From assembly GCF_012273895.1 (NCBI RefSeq), contig NC_052128.1:930001-994000 (forward strand): a stretch of 64,000 nucleotides of DNA, read 5' to 3'. The position numbers and the translations under genes are program-made. Each line of letters starts with the position of its first letter. Positions within the stretch are counted from its first letter, which is position 1. Below the pieces are notes generated by a model that saw nothing but the letters and a program-made list of their open reading frames with translations, was not told the DNA's origin and made no database searches. The stretch is from Zerene cesonia (lineage: Eukaryota; Arthropoda; Insecta; Lepidoptera; Pieridae). Shown piece by piece: positions 33,347-44,341 of the stretch.

Positions 33347-34730
33347 CAAGGACGCTTAGGAATCACCCTAAAATAACACATTTCCGTATTCCATCTGTAC
33401 CCTTGTGAGAAGGGTCTTGGATAACAAACGTATATATGCATAAGTTTTACATAGTGTTTGATAGATATCTCACTCGTTTATTTAGTAATACGACGCTTTC
33501 TTTGGGAGTTATCGAGAATTCGGGGCGCGTATATCGTGTGAATATTTACGACTAGTTAAACATATATATGGCTTTGTGTGAGGGTAGATAAAGATTGCAT
33601 ATTTCTTCAAATTTATACTATTCAATAGACATCAAAAAAGGGAGGAATTCAGTTAAGTGTATATTATTGTTTGTTAGTTGTTTAAAATATGTAATTAATG
33701 TGAAAATAGTAACTTAAAATGGAACAATAAAAATCAGTTAATATTTAGAATTTTCTAATCTTCTTTGAACTATTAAATAAAAAAGAAATATAAATATGCA
33801 AACACAGCCAATACAAAAACCCAAACTACCCTTAAAAACTGTAAAGAATTTGTAATCAGACGTTAGCGGTGGGTAAGGAATGACAAGTAATTTAATCTCG
33901 AATCCGTCAGAGGATTTTTCCTCTAAGACACGCGACCCTTTTTGTTCTGATGCCTGCTTTATTGGTCAGACCTTTGGTATGGGCTAGCAAACGAGCGGGG
34001 TAATGTTGCTATGTATAATGATAAATTTATGACAATAGTTATTACTAAAAAGAGCGTATACATCAAAGACAACCTATAAGACCTTCTTAGTGATATAAAT
34101 TTCGACTATCTTGAATACTTTCAATCCATTATAAGATAGGCTTTATTGCCTTCTGATTCAGTAAAAATTATAAAGATTGGCATATTTCAAACTGCCATCA
34201 TTTCTATATATCTTTTAATATATATATGAAAAAAAAAAATATATACTATATCAAAAAGACCATCATTTTCAGTGGTCCGAAAAGGGATTTTAAATCCAAA
34301 CGTATAAATATCCCACACTAAAACAGTATTTATTCCTAAAATAACTTATGTGAGTTTTTCAATTAATAACCATACCGCTCGTTTCTTAACTCTAGTGGAA
34401 GTATCACATTCGATAAAAGACATTGCCTATATTTCTATCCCTTTTCTTCCCTAATTAACAGACTTCAAACCGCAGGTTCCCTGGCCACCAAATCCGTAAC
34501 TGCGCGTTCCCTGACCCCACGGGAGGTGTCGCCTCCGATCAATTGTGTTATGCGCGTGAATCGTTCCCGAAGAATGCTATTTAATCCACCTTGCCCTCAG
34601 ATATTGTTTCTGATGAGATATTTCGCTTCTAATCCCATTTCCCCCTTGAACGTAATCGTTGACTCACCTAATGCTATTTTGTTAGGAAAATAATAAAAAT
34701 ACCGACTTCCCCAACGAAGATTTTATAAGA
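33347..34730. other. Unique stretch with GC-richer block 34480-34680
   Basis: No gene. The block has CGCAGGTTCCCTGGCCACC and a near repeat GCGCGTTCCCTGACCCCACG, a local imperfect duplication. Otherwise AT-rich. Confidence 0.3.
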
Positions 34731-34742
34731 CGTATGTAGAAA

Positions 34743-34898
34743 CATAAAAAAGACCGCCTCCTTGGTACAGTGGTTAACGCGTGAGCGTAGAACCGAGGGG
34801 ACCTGGGTTCAATTCCCGGTGGGGACGCACAAAAAAAATGTCTTGGTCTGGCAGGACACAGAAGGCTGATCACCTAGTTGTCTTGACTTCACTTTTTT
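34743..34898 (+). mobile_element. SINE S1, internally deleted, with target duplication
   Basis: GACCGCCTCCTTGGTACAGT, B box GGGTTCAATTCCC, ACGCACAAAAAAAATGTCTT, AGAAGGCTGATCACCTAGTT, then a jump to GTCTTGACTTCAC. About 65 bp of body present in 22349 is missing. TATGTAGAAA flanks both sides (34733-34742 and 34899-34908). Confidence 0.88.
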
Positions 34899-34908
34899 TA
34901 TGTAGAAA

Positions 34909-37136
34909 AATATATTTTGATATTGGAACTTTTTTCAAACGCTAAAATTGTGGAATCTTATTGTGTTTTTTGAATCAAATGTAAATAATTTATTCATACA
35001 CGCGATGTTTTGGTAAGTTTCCAGCTACTTAACTAGACTCGACTTGTTTTAACCAGTTCGGATTTCATGAAATTACTTGTATACGCACATTACTTTAAAC
35101 GTAAATGCTTATTTATTCTTCACAATTTATACGTAATTACAATAATAAATAGAAAAATAAATATATATCAAAATAATACAACCATAATCGAGACGAACGA
35201 CGTGTCATCTCACATATCGACACCTACACTAAATTCACGTTAATTGCATTTAACCAGTTATACGAACAATATATAAGATGATAAATTCCTTCCATACATG
35301 TCCGCCGGCCACGCATATCTGAAACGCTAACGGGTAACTGAGTTATATAATATCGTATAATATATAATATAATTGTATATGATTGTGGTAATCCGATTGC
35401 ACGCTCCACGGAATTACTGTGCATCTTGTTAAATGTGTTAAAAGCTGGTTAATATTATTGGATAAGTGGTATATCAGGTATTGGACTTGGATGAAATATA
35501 TCGTTATACTTATAGCTGATCCGACAAAGTCATTCTAGACAATAAAATCGGTTCGAAAAATTACTCCCTTGCGCGTGAAAGAAAGGCATATAAAAAATAA
35601 CACTGTTTCCAATGGATCTGAATTAATAATCCTAAACCTAATCATATAAAATAAATGAATATGTTTATTAGTCTAGTCTAGTCTAATGTGAATATATCAA
35701 AAACCGCTGTATATTTTTCATACCGTCAAAAAATATATAATTGCTTTTCGCCATAGAAACATGTTTACTAAATAAGAGAAATGTGTGAGCTCGTTAATTT
35801 GAATTTATTTGACTTTCAAAATATTCTAGCGCTTCTCATTACGAAAAAATGGCATTCAAAGTGAAAGAGATAGCGCACGTCGTCCCTTTCTATTCGACGG
35901 CTTAAATTTTTGGCCTTTTTGGCGCCACCGACTTTTAAAGTGTTGATGTTGACATAATTTCATGGCACGTAATACGTACGTAACTCGTAACCATTTCATA
36001 TAGCAATTCCCACAAATGCACCCATTTATACGGAATTTTCTTACACTTCAAATATTTTTATAGTCTCCGCAAAAGGCTTGTACAGCATTGATTCTAAGAA
36101 AATTAATAAATACCTCGCAGAGCGTATAAACCAGCCCACTTGTGATGGTCACTCAAAGAGAAATAAAAACAATAAACACTTTTTATTTAACGTTGAAATT
36201 CCAGAATTTTCCTTTAGCGCCGCCATGTTCATTTTCTGCCATTATATTTACGCGGGAAAACCTCAAACGGACGATTAATTTCCTGAAAATTTATCTTAAA
36301 CCCTCTAATCCGACCCGTTTTAAACGAATCCAAAAATATTTTTCAACGACTGAGAATTCTAGGGTTATCAATAGGTACATAAAACAATGAAAATATTTAT
36401 GACAAAACAAAGGAAATTTTAAATAAACGTTACAGAATATTTTATTATACTTGTGTACAAAGACTCAATGTATAGATTAGAACTATCGAATTCTTTACCA
36501 TTATTCCAATAATAGTTAAATTAAAAAGAATGTTTAATACACATAACATTTAATTTATACTAAAAACAATAAGGTTCTTGCATAGTTTGATTTTAAACAC
36601 ACTAACATATAAATCAAAGTACATAAGAAAATGTACAATAATCACATTTGTATAAATTTTAACTAAAACTTTTGGCAACCCTAACCTATACATTTATATT
36701 TATACAACGTACTCATCTACCAAACCTACACCCATTCTTAAAACTAAAAAGCGCCATCCCTACTTCAAACATGGATTTAATATCCCGAAGACACTCCTTA
36801 AGGGATCGAGTTGTGAATAATCTTGGACGTCCACCGCCTTAAGTCCATTCCTAATTCACAACGCAATAAATTTGTGAGTTCGTCCAGGTGAAGATTCTTA
36901 CGCTGTTTGATTAAAATCGGGGTGGATTGGAAATTCAAATTGCGCCTCACTTATCAAATTTAGCGTTAATTTTTCCGTTTTGCACCTGCGTTTGAAGCTG
37001 TATTTCATTTACAGGGCTTTTATCAGTTTTGCTTGTTAGATAGGAATTGTTAGATGGAGTAATATCAAAATAAGTATTGTTTATTTATTTTATAATATTC
37101 AAAGTACAAGGATATTTACAAAATTAAACCGACTTC
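34909..37136. other. Unique stretch; candidate regulatory blocks
   Basis: No repeat or gene is recognised. GC-richer blocks lie at 35825-35945 (with TTTTTGGCGC at 35916-35925), 36180-36310 (with CGCGGGAAAA at 36251) and 36780-36990. The last includes a stem of GTTGTGAAT (36810) pairing with ATTCACAAC (36854) around an inner TGGAC/GTCCA stem. Short (AGTCT)3 near 35670. The frames 36078-36278 and 36142-36390 are alternative readings of the same DNA. Confidence 0.25.
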
Positions 37137-37146
37137 AACGATTTTA

Positions 37147-37291
37147 AAACGAAGAAGGAAAACATCGTGAGGAAACCAGCATGTTGAAAAATCAAGCATT
37201 TGATCACATATGGATATGGCTTGAACCCTCCCTCATAGGAGACCTGTGTCCCTGCTGTGGGAACATTTTTGGGCTGATGATAATGATGATG
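37147..37291 (+). mobile_element. SINE S2, diverged, with target duplication
   Basis: AAGAAGGAAAACATCGTGAG, GGAAACCAGCATGTTG, TGGCTTGAACCCTCCCTCAT, GGAGACCTGTGTCCCTGCTG and GGGCTGATGATAATG. AACGATTTTA occurs at both ends (37137-37146 and 37292-37301). Confidence 0.75.
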
Positions 37292-37301
37292 AACGATTTT
37301 A

Positions 37302-38278
37302 TTATATAAAAGCGCTTGAAGCAGGTGACCATTGAAACGCTGCTTTCCATTGATATATTTAGTCCTCTATTTCAAAATCCGCTTTAGAGTCCAATTCTCA
37401 ACATTACATACATATAAATCACATTCATTATATTTTTTTTGAAGTCGGTTAAACGTGAAAAGATTACGAACCGATCCCAGTAAAATATATAGTGTTATAC
37501 AAAACCTGTAGGAGAAATATTATTCTACCTAAATTAGAAAAATCAAGTTAGTAATTGCGGTCTAACTCTATCTGTGATGAAACGTACAAAAAAACTAAAT
37601 AATAAAATCGCGGGATAGGCTAGTCCACAAAATGGCACGTGCAACTTAACATAACAATTTCGCCATAAACAAAAACATCAAAACCGAATTAGCAGCGGAA
37701 TTCGTGACAACAATAAAAGATAAACCGATTACGGAACTCGTGTAATACAATAACCCTGCTTTTATTTATATGTAACGTGAGACAAATTTCATTACAGCAA
37801 TCGTCGGGTTAACCCTTATGACCGATGAAATAAGGGTGAGAATGGCCCGCATTATGGGTGATATATGCTCCGCGTAACATCATTGGATGTAACGCCGTGT
37901 CTTAAATAAATGAGTAACACTGTCCTGATTTTACCATTCATGTGATGAATGGGCCAATTTGGCCCGGTTGACCTTTGTAGCAATGGAGGGTTGTATCACG
38001 GAGCCATTGTGTTTTCGCCTGGTCTTTGAGACCTTATTAGACTTGTAAGACGCGTGTCGAGTTGAATTTTGTTGGACAGAATTTTAGTTTGGGGCGCATT
38101 TAATTCAGTGTTACAATTGGTCACTAATTAAGAAGGACTTTCTTTAAATATTTGTTTTATTTAATTATTTTGTTTATATTGTGCTTAATAATATGTTATG
38201 TACTTGTGTTTGTATAGATTGTCCTAAATTTTAATATATATCTATAATAGTCTCTCATTATGTCTCTTAAACATAATA
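37302..38278. other. Unique stretch with GC-richer block 37790-38060
   Basis: The block holds CCCTTATGACCGATGAAATA and its partial inverse AAGGGTGAG. It also has GATTTTACCATTCATGTGAT followed by GAATGGGCC, and TGACCTTTG, a nuclear-receptor half-site type. No reading frame. Possibly a conserved non-coding element. Confidence 0.25.
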
Positions 38279-38341
38279 CTAGCTGTGACCCGCAGTTGAA
38301 ACCGCGTAAGTACGTATCCCGTAGGAATATCGGTATAAAAA

Positions 38342-38344
<3 letters not shown>
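38279..38344 (-). mobile_element. Helitron-like subfamily A, left arm of an inverted pair
   Basis: CTAGCTGTGACCCGCAGTTG to GGTATAAAAAGTGT; preceded by A. It shares private variants (TGTGACCCGC, GTTGAAACC) with the right arm at 39411-39528 and with no other copy in the window. Truncated by a TA tract and the gap. Confidence 0.75.

Positions 38345-38376
<32 letters not shown>
38345..38376. repeat. (TA)n microsatellite
   Basis: Sixteen TA units directly joined to the truncated Helitron-like arm and 34 bp before the second gap. Confidence 0.95.
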
Positions 38377-38378
<2 letters not shown>

Positions 38379-38410
38379 GTATTTGTTTGGGAATATTGGT
38401 TAAATAATAA

Positions 38411-39410
38411 NNNNNNNNNNNNNNNNNNNNNNNNNNNNNNNNNNNNNNNNNNNNNNNNNNNNNNNNNNNNNNNNNNNNNNNNNNNNNNNNNNNNNNNNNN
38501 NNNNNNNNNNNNNNNNNNNNNNNNNNNNNNNNNNNNNNNNNNNNNNNNNNNNNNNNNNNNNNNNNNNNNNNNNNNNNNNNNNNNNNNNNNNNNNNNNNNN
38601 NNNNNNNNNNNNNNNNNNNNNNNNNNNNNNNNNNNNNNNNNNNNNNNNNNNNNNNNNNNNNNNNNNNNNNNNNNNNNNNNNNNNNNNNNNNNNNNNNNNN
38701 NNNNNNNNNNNNNNNNNNNNNNNNNNNNNNNNNNNNNNNNNNNNNNNNNNNNNNNNNNNNNNNNNNNNNNNNNNNNNNNNNNNNNNNNNNNNNNNNNNNN
38801 NNNNNNNNNNNNNNNNNNNNNNNNNNNNNNNNNNNNNNNNNNNNNNNNNNNNNNNNNNNNNNNNNNNNNNNNNNNNNNNNNNNNNNNNNNNNNNNNNNNN
38901 NNNNNNNNNNNNNNNNNNNNNNNNNNNNNNNNNNNNNNNNNNNNNNNNNNNNNNNNNNNNNNNNNNNNNNNNNNNNNNNNNNNNNNNNNNNNNNNNNNNN
39001 NNNNNNNNNNNNNNNNNNNNNNNNNNNNNNNNNNNNNNNNNNNNNNNNNNNNNNNNNNNNNNNNNNNNNNNNNNNNNNNNNNNNNNNNNNNNNNNNNNNN
39101 NNNNNNNNNNNNNNNNNNNNNNNNNNNNNNNNNNNNNNNNNNNNNNNNNNNNNNNNNNNNNNNNNNNNNNNNNNNNNNNNNNNNNNNNNNNNNNNNNNNN
39201 NNNNNNNNNNNNNNNNNNNNNNNNNNNNNNNNNNNNNNNNNNNNNNNNNNNNNNNNNNNNNNNNNNNNNNNNNNNNNNNNNNNNNNNNNNNNNNNNNNNN
39301 NNNNNNNNNNNNNNNNNNNNNNNNNNNNNNNNNNNNNNNNNNNNNNNNNNNNNNNNNNNNNNNNNNNNNNNNNNNNNNNNNNNNNNNNNNNNNNNNNNNN
39401 NNNNNNNNNN
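38411..39410. other. Assembly gap (1000 N)
   Basis: Exactly 1000 N between two inverted Helitron-like arms. The true size is unknown. Confidence 0.99.
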
Positions 39411-39528
39411 AATAATACTATTTTGCTTCGTAGATAGCTGGACAACTGAAATAACACATAGACACTTTTTATACCGATATTCCTACGGTATACGGACTTA
39501 CGCGGTTTCAACCGCGGGTCACAGCTAG
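39411..39528 (+). mobile_element. Helitron-like subfamily A, right arm of an inverted pair
   Basis: From the gap edge through ATAGCTGGACAACTGAAATA and ATACCGATATTCCTACGGTA to CGCGGTTTCAACCGCG and CACAGCTAG|T. A perfect 5-bp-stem hairpin (CGCGG/CCGCG) lies 8 nt before CTAG. Confidence 0.8.
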
Positions 39529-40384
39529 TTTAATTAAAATCATAAGCGTTTTTTTTTGGAATTTATTTATATAAATTTATATAAATACATGTAAAATTGT
39601 AAATTAATAAATATCTTAAGCTTGAGTGTCAGTTGGAACCAAATGGAACCGCTTATCCTAATCTGATAAATGTTTCTTTCATTTTTTATTTTCTGTACTG
39701 TATTTATGTGTTGAGTAAAGAATAAAGACACATTACATTAAATACATTAAATACCTATATAAATTAACTATAATAATAAATTGTATCAAATGATATAACA
39801 GTATAATAATTTGAAACAAACAAACTTTTCACATTTAACATTTATATGAACTTTACTTATCATTCATAAGAATTATATACCGTAATTTTATAGCTAACCC
39901 TTCGCTTTCCTTTTTTATTATCCAAACATATCATCAATTCTATCTGGGGTCAAAAAACATCATGAATTAATTGTTTTAGACCCATTAACGCCTATATACG
40001 GTTGTTTACATACAGTTTAATTAATATTAAGTCCCTTTTATGCCTTTGTGATCTTAAATTTTTAAATAATGATCGATAGTAGTTGTTTAATATTATCTTA
40101 TCTACTACTTTTGTACAGTTTTTAGCTTCTAAGTGTAAAAGAGGTCGTGGATTTTGTACCCAGAATAGAGAAAATAAAAAGGAAAAGATAATCTATCAAT
40201 GAAATGATGTGAAACTAGCAGTTGCATGAAGCTTAGCGTGCGTAGTCAAAATAAATAGTCATGATACAAACTTTTATCCACTATTTTATACCTATCTGCA
40301 TATCAAAATTCAACCTGATGGGAACAGTGGTTTGTTGGCTGTGCGTTAATAGATCAGTCAGTCACGTCAGCACTTTATATATTG
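39529..40384. other. Unique AT-rich stretch
   Basis: No feature supported. Confidence 0.4.
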
Positions 40385-40558
40385 CTAGCTTTTGCCCGCG
40401 TTTTCCCGCGCGTTAAATTCGGAGTAGTTTAATAGATGTTATTACACATAAAACTTTCCTCTTGAATCACTGTATCTATTAAAAAAACCCCATCAAAATG
40501 CGTAGTACACAGGGTCACAGGGACAGAGGAAGTGACTTTGCTTTATACTATGCAGTGA
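40385..40558 (-). mobile_element. Helitron-like element, subfamily C
   Basis: CTAGCTTTTGCCCGCGTTTT, CGCGTTAAATTCGGAGTAGT, TTAATAGATGTTATTACACA, CACAGGGACAGAGGAAGTGA and TTTATACTATGCAGTGA. Complete from CTAG to the TC-side end. Confidence 0.75.
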
Positions 40559-41387
40559 AGATGAGCTAGCCTCGTACCCAAAGAACAAAAAATTAATCTC
40601 GGTTCCATTCAAGCATCATCAATAAAACAACAATATTAAACTCCAAACACCAAGAAACATCCAATTTTTTGTAACCCTTCATTTAGTATTTCCGTTTCGT
40701 CACAGGATATACTCAGAGCTAAAAGCCTGCATTTATCTACATTCTCCCTAAAGCGAGGCAAGTTACGGCTCCTGTTAGCCACTTCATGGTCTGAGTAGAA
40801 ATTCGTGATCGACATACTCTAGCGGCCTTATTTAATATTATTTAGGAGCGGTCTATAACCTCCCTAAATCTATGTTTATTGCCGAAAACGTTTCATAAAA
40901 TGTTTCTGGTGGAAGTGTGGGACGCCTTTATTTTTCGTGAGGTTATATTATTTTGTTGCGATGAAATATTTTGTGTGTGTGTTTAATATGTAATTGTGGA
41001 ACGGCTGCTAATTTGTTAATTTTAAGGTGCTACGACGGATAGATAGATTATTAATCATATCGACTGAGATAAACTCGGTTAGTAAACATTGGCAAATCCA
41101 CGCATCTCTTCTATTAAAGGCTTTTGGTTCTCTTAATTCTATCAAATAAGCAAATAAAATATTTAAATATTAATATGTTATGTATTTTTTTCATTTTTTT
41201 ACCTCTTAAATCATCACTTTTCTATTGAACACACATACACACCTTAACAAGGGATTCTTTTATAATAAATGCGAAATTTATTTTGGGGAACAGGCAATGA
41301 AGCGGACGCGTCACCTGGGTCACCATGTTTGTATGTAGTCAGCGCCTTTAACGCGAAGCACAAGAGTGTACCAGCGAAACATTTTTT
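40559..41387. other. Unique AT-rich stretch
   Basis: No gene. The segment 40860-40955 contains GTTTATTGCCG, TTTCATAAAA and CCTTTATTTTTCG, TTTAT-type homeodomain-like sites; regulatory status unknown. Confidence 0.3.
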
Positions 41388-41727
41388 TTTTTTATGTCAT
41401 AGCGGGCAACTGGTGGTTCGCCTGATGGTAAGTGATCACCACCGCCCATGAACATTCGCAAAGGTAGATCCTCTGCGAATGCGCTGCCCGCTTTTTTGGG
41501 GTAAGGGAAAAGGAATGGATTAACGACTGGAAAGAAGGAATGGACTGGGACGGGTGAGGAAAAGGAAACGGGCCTCCGGCTCCCCCACTCACCGTACGAA
41601 ACACAGTGGCATGCCACTATTTCACGCCGGTTTTCTGTGGGGGTGTGGTACTTCCTCGGTGCGAGCTGGCCCAATTCGTGCAATGTATTGTGGGAGTCGA
41701 GCACGCTTCGACTCCCACAATACATTG
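41388..41727 (-). mobile_element. Family C retroelement, near full length, hairpin at 5' end
   Basis: From a T-run and TATGTCATAGCGGGCAACTG through CACCGCCCATGAACATTCGC, GGAAACGGGCCTCCGGCTCC and TTTTCTGTGGGGGTGTGGTA to GCTGGCCCAATTCGTG. The final 22 bp of the family 5' end (TGTGGGAGTCGAGCACGCTT) is inverted relative to the rest and lies in a perfect hairpin (41681-41727). Frames on both strands here (41348-41731, 41392-41604, 41554-41772) are by-products of this non-coding repeat. Confidence 0.8.
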
Positions 41728-42157
41728 ACACATCTTATTATGTTATCAAATATGCATGAAATTCACAGCTAACCCAATACACACTTGCCATATTACAATT
41801 CCTCTTAACGAAGCCGGAAAAGTCAAACAGAACTACGAAATGACTCCGCTGGGAGCGCTGCCCACGCAGAACTAGCGCCGTAATAATTCTTAACAAGACC
41901 AAGGATATTTTTAATAGAAAATCTTAGATTATAGCGATAGAGGTCCCCAATGTAATGTCCCTAATAAGGCCACTTTACGACTTGTCACATATTTTTACGA
42001 CACTCGTAAAGGAAGACTCGTATTATCGATCTTGTATTAAAGCTGATCATTTTCCCTGTTGCCAGATGGTTAGCGGTGTTATTTTTGTGTACCGGTATTG
42101 TCTTATTATAAGTAGATAAAAATATTATTTTCTTTGGGAACAAAGAATTATACAAAA
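41728..42157. other. Unique AT-rich stretch
   Basis: CTCCGCTGGGAGCGCTGCCC near 41847 is a GC-rich spot. No gene. Confidence 0.35.
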
Positions 42158-42357
42158 CTAGCTGCGCCCCGCGGTTTGACCCGCGTAAGTCCGTATCCCG
42201 TAGGAATATCGGGATGAAAAGCTGCCTATATGTTATTCCAGTTGTCCAGATATATACGTACCAAATTTTATTGCAATCAGTTCTGTAGTTTTTGCGTGAA
42301 AGAGTTACAAACACACACACATCCTAACAAACTTTCGCATTTATAATATTAGTAGGA
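42158..42357 (-). mobile_element. Helitron-like element, subfamily A, full length
   Basis: 200 bp from CTAGCTGCGCCCCGCGGTTT to TTATAATATTAGTAGGA, with A before and T after. The hairpin reads GCGGTTTGACCCGC (one loop change). A GATAG tandem (GGATAGGATAGGAT) adjoins the 5' side. The minus-strand frame 41985-42320 crosses it and is not a gene. Confidence 0.85.
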
Positions 42358-43225
42358 TAGGATAGGATGATACTTAAATAGTCCCGATCAGCTTGGGCTG
42401 TAGTGGAAGAGAGCGGTTTGATCTATTTTTTTATTTACTATATAATAATTAATGATAAATTTATTTCCCGGTATATAAATTTAGATACGTACTATACATT
42501 TCATACAATTCGTTCAATTAAAAGTGCACAATTTAATTATGAGTATATTAATAATTATTTCCATAAAAATGGGTCACCGACGGCCCTGGGTGGAGGTACC
42601 ACTCAATGAACTCACACAAATTCTAATATGCGACCAAATGACAACAATGTACTGTCAAACACACAAAGAATCACGTCCATCGGTTAAAAACCCACGGAGT
42701 TCACGAGTAATAAACCAACAAAAAACAGAACTTCACTTGAATTCAGGACAACCAACTGTATTCAAAACAATGCATAGCATATTTATTATAATATTTTGTC
42801 ATAAACAAAAACACGTATAAACTAATAATGAAAACTTTGAACGTTACTATCGAAACTAATAATACTCGCAGGTTTTCATTCAAATTACAGTCTAGCATCC
42901 TAGCAGTTTACGTGAGTCATACTAAAACCTAGTCTGTCGCAGATCGTTAAGTTAAGACGTAATAAAATTTTCATACCACTCACAGCGTCAGAGTGACGTC
43001 TGGGGTCGTTAACGTGTCGTATAGATGCGCTGGATGTAAATGCACCCGTCGTAAATTTATAATGGACGATATTTAAACGTTTAAGTAATTTTTTTGTTGT
43101 CTTTTTATGGAGCATTAATTGTAGTTGGTCTGGGTCGTGATGGATACAAACACTTTATATTACGGAGGTGTATCATAGCTTGGTGGTATTGTTACCAACA
43201 GGATAGCAACTTGCAAAATCATTAA
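42358..43225. other. Unique stretch
   Basis: The 42580-42640 segment (GGTCACCGACGGCCCTGGGT) and 42900-43060 are GC-richer. The frames at 42403-42609, 42524-42820 and 42900-43115 have no recognisable domain. Confidence 0.3.
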
Positions 43226-43228
43226 AGT

Positions 43229-43300
43229 TCTTACTAGGTTTCTTACTTTCTTACTAGGTTACTTACTAGTTCTTTAGTAAGGTTAGGTTTCTTACTAATT
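43229..43300. repeat. Imperfect CTTACTAGGTT tandem repeat
   Basis: TTCTTACTAGGTTTCTTACT and variants repeat four to five times, including one inverted unit (AGTAAGGTTAGG). Confidence 0.8.
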
Positions 43301-43397
43301 TATGATAAACAAACAAAATGTTTCTCTATATAAACACTCTTCCCTGGATTGCTCACTAGCATGCTAACATTCGTCCAATAAACGATTATTCTTCTAC

Positions 43398-43563
43398 GGC
43401 TAAAATCTGATAGAACCGAGAGGTTCTGTGTTCGATTCTCGGCAGGGACAAACAAGGAATATGTCAGGCTGGAACAACTCAGAGGACTGACCAGCTACTT
43501 ATCTAGTATAGAAAATTTAACGTATTTGCCCCATACCCCACAAGGGGCTACGAGTATACACTT
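43398..43563 (+). mobile_element. SINE S1, old copy
   Basis: GAACCGAGAGGTTCTGTGTT, CGATTCTCGGCAGGGACAAA, GAGGACTGACCAGCTACTTA and GCCCCATACCCCACAAGGGG match S1 in order but with many substitutions; the A-box end is lost. Confidence 0.65.
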
Positions 43564-44130
43564 TCATGGCAAAAAATTATAAAAATATTGAACTACATAC
43601 GAATGTGACTGACAGATACATGATAGTTAGTAAAGCAATTCAGTCGATTCTTTTTATATATACAAAATATCAATAAAACGAAAACTAATTTCATCATTAC
43701 AAATATAATCAATTATACATTGTATTACGAGATGTCTAAAATCTTCCCCTTGTACATCTGAAAATAATCGATATATCTACAAGAAGAAAATAAACATTAA
43801 TATCTCGAAAATACACAGAAGCAACGGGCACGTAAAATAAATAATACAATGTAAGAGGAAAAAGAGGTATTAGTCATAGATATAAAGTTATACTGGATAT
43901 ATGTTCTTAATTTTTGTAATTCATGCGTTTAATTTAACATAATGTATTGAAATGGATTTTTCTAATATTGATGCTTAATAATTATGGTTTAACATCATTT
44001 TTTTAATATTATAATTTGAGGGTGAAATGATATGCTTATGAATCTTGTGTTTTCTACATATATGGTATATTGTATTTTTACAATAATTACCCAATATAAA
44101 AATAAAAAGATAGATTTCCTCATGAGAAGA
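43564..44130. other. Unique AT-rich stretch
   Basis: No feature supported. Confidence 0.4.
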
Positions 44131-44341
44131 GGAGAAGCTAGTAATTAATAAGAGGTATTCATTACTAGCTTCTCCCCGATTCGGGGAAATGAAAGGGAAA
44201 CCTACATAGTTTCCGGTCCCGGGGAATTTTTTTTCTGTCCTCAAACTATCTTGGTATCAAATTTCATTCAAACCAGATTCACTGATTTAGACGCGAAGAG
44301 GAGAAACACAGAGTTCCTTTCACATTTAAAATATTTATAGG
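44131..44341 (-). mobile_element. Helitron-like element with 15-bp inverted duplication across its 3' end
   Basis: The element runs from CTAG at 44165 (CTAGCTTCTCCCCGATTCGG, hairpin CCCCGA/TCGGGG) to TCACATTTAAAATATTTATA. GGAGAAGCTAGTAAT (44131-44145) is the perfect inverse of ATTACTAGCTTCTCC (44161-44175), so the terminus plus outside sequence has been copied in inverted orientation with a 15-bp spacer. Confidence 0.55.

Noticed and set aside
36810..36862. microRNA precursor hairpin
   Set aside because: Two short stems (9 and 5 bp) with large internal loops; too weak for a precursor. No known miRNA seed family recognised.
38279..39511. A 410-codon minus-strand frame
   Set aside because: It spans the second N gap, and its ends are Helitron-like sequence and a TA repeat.
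41348..41772. Three overlapping frames of up to 127 aa
   Set aside because: All lie within a non-coding family C retroelement with poly(A) tail, and on opposite strands.
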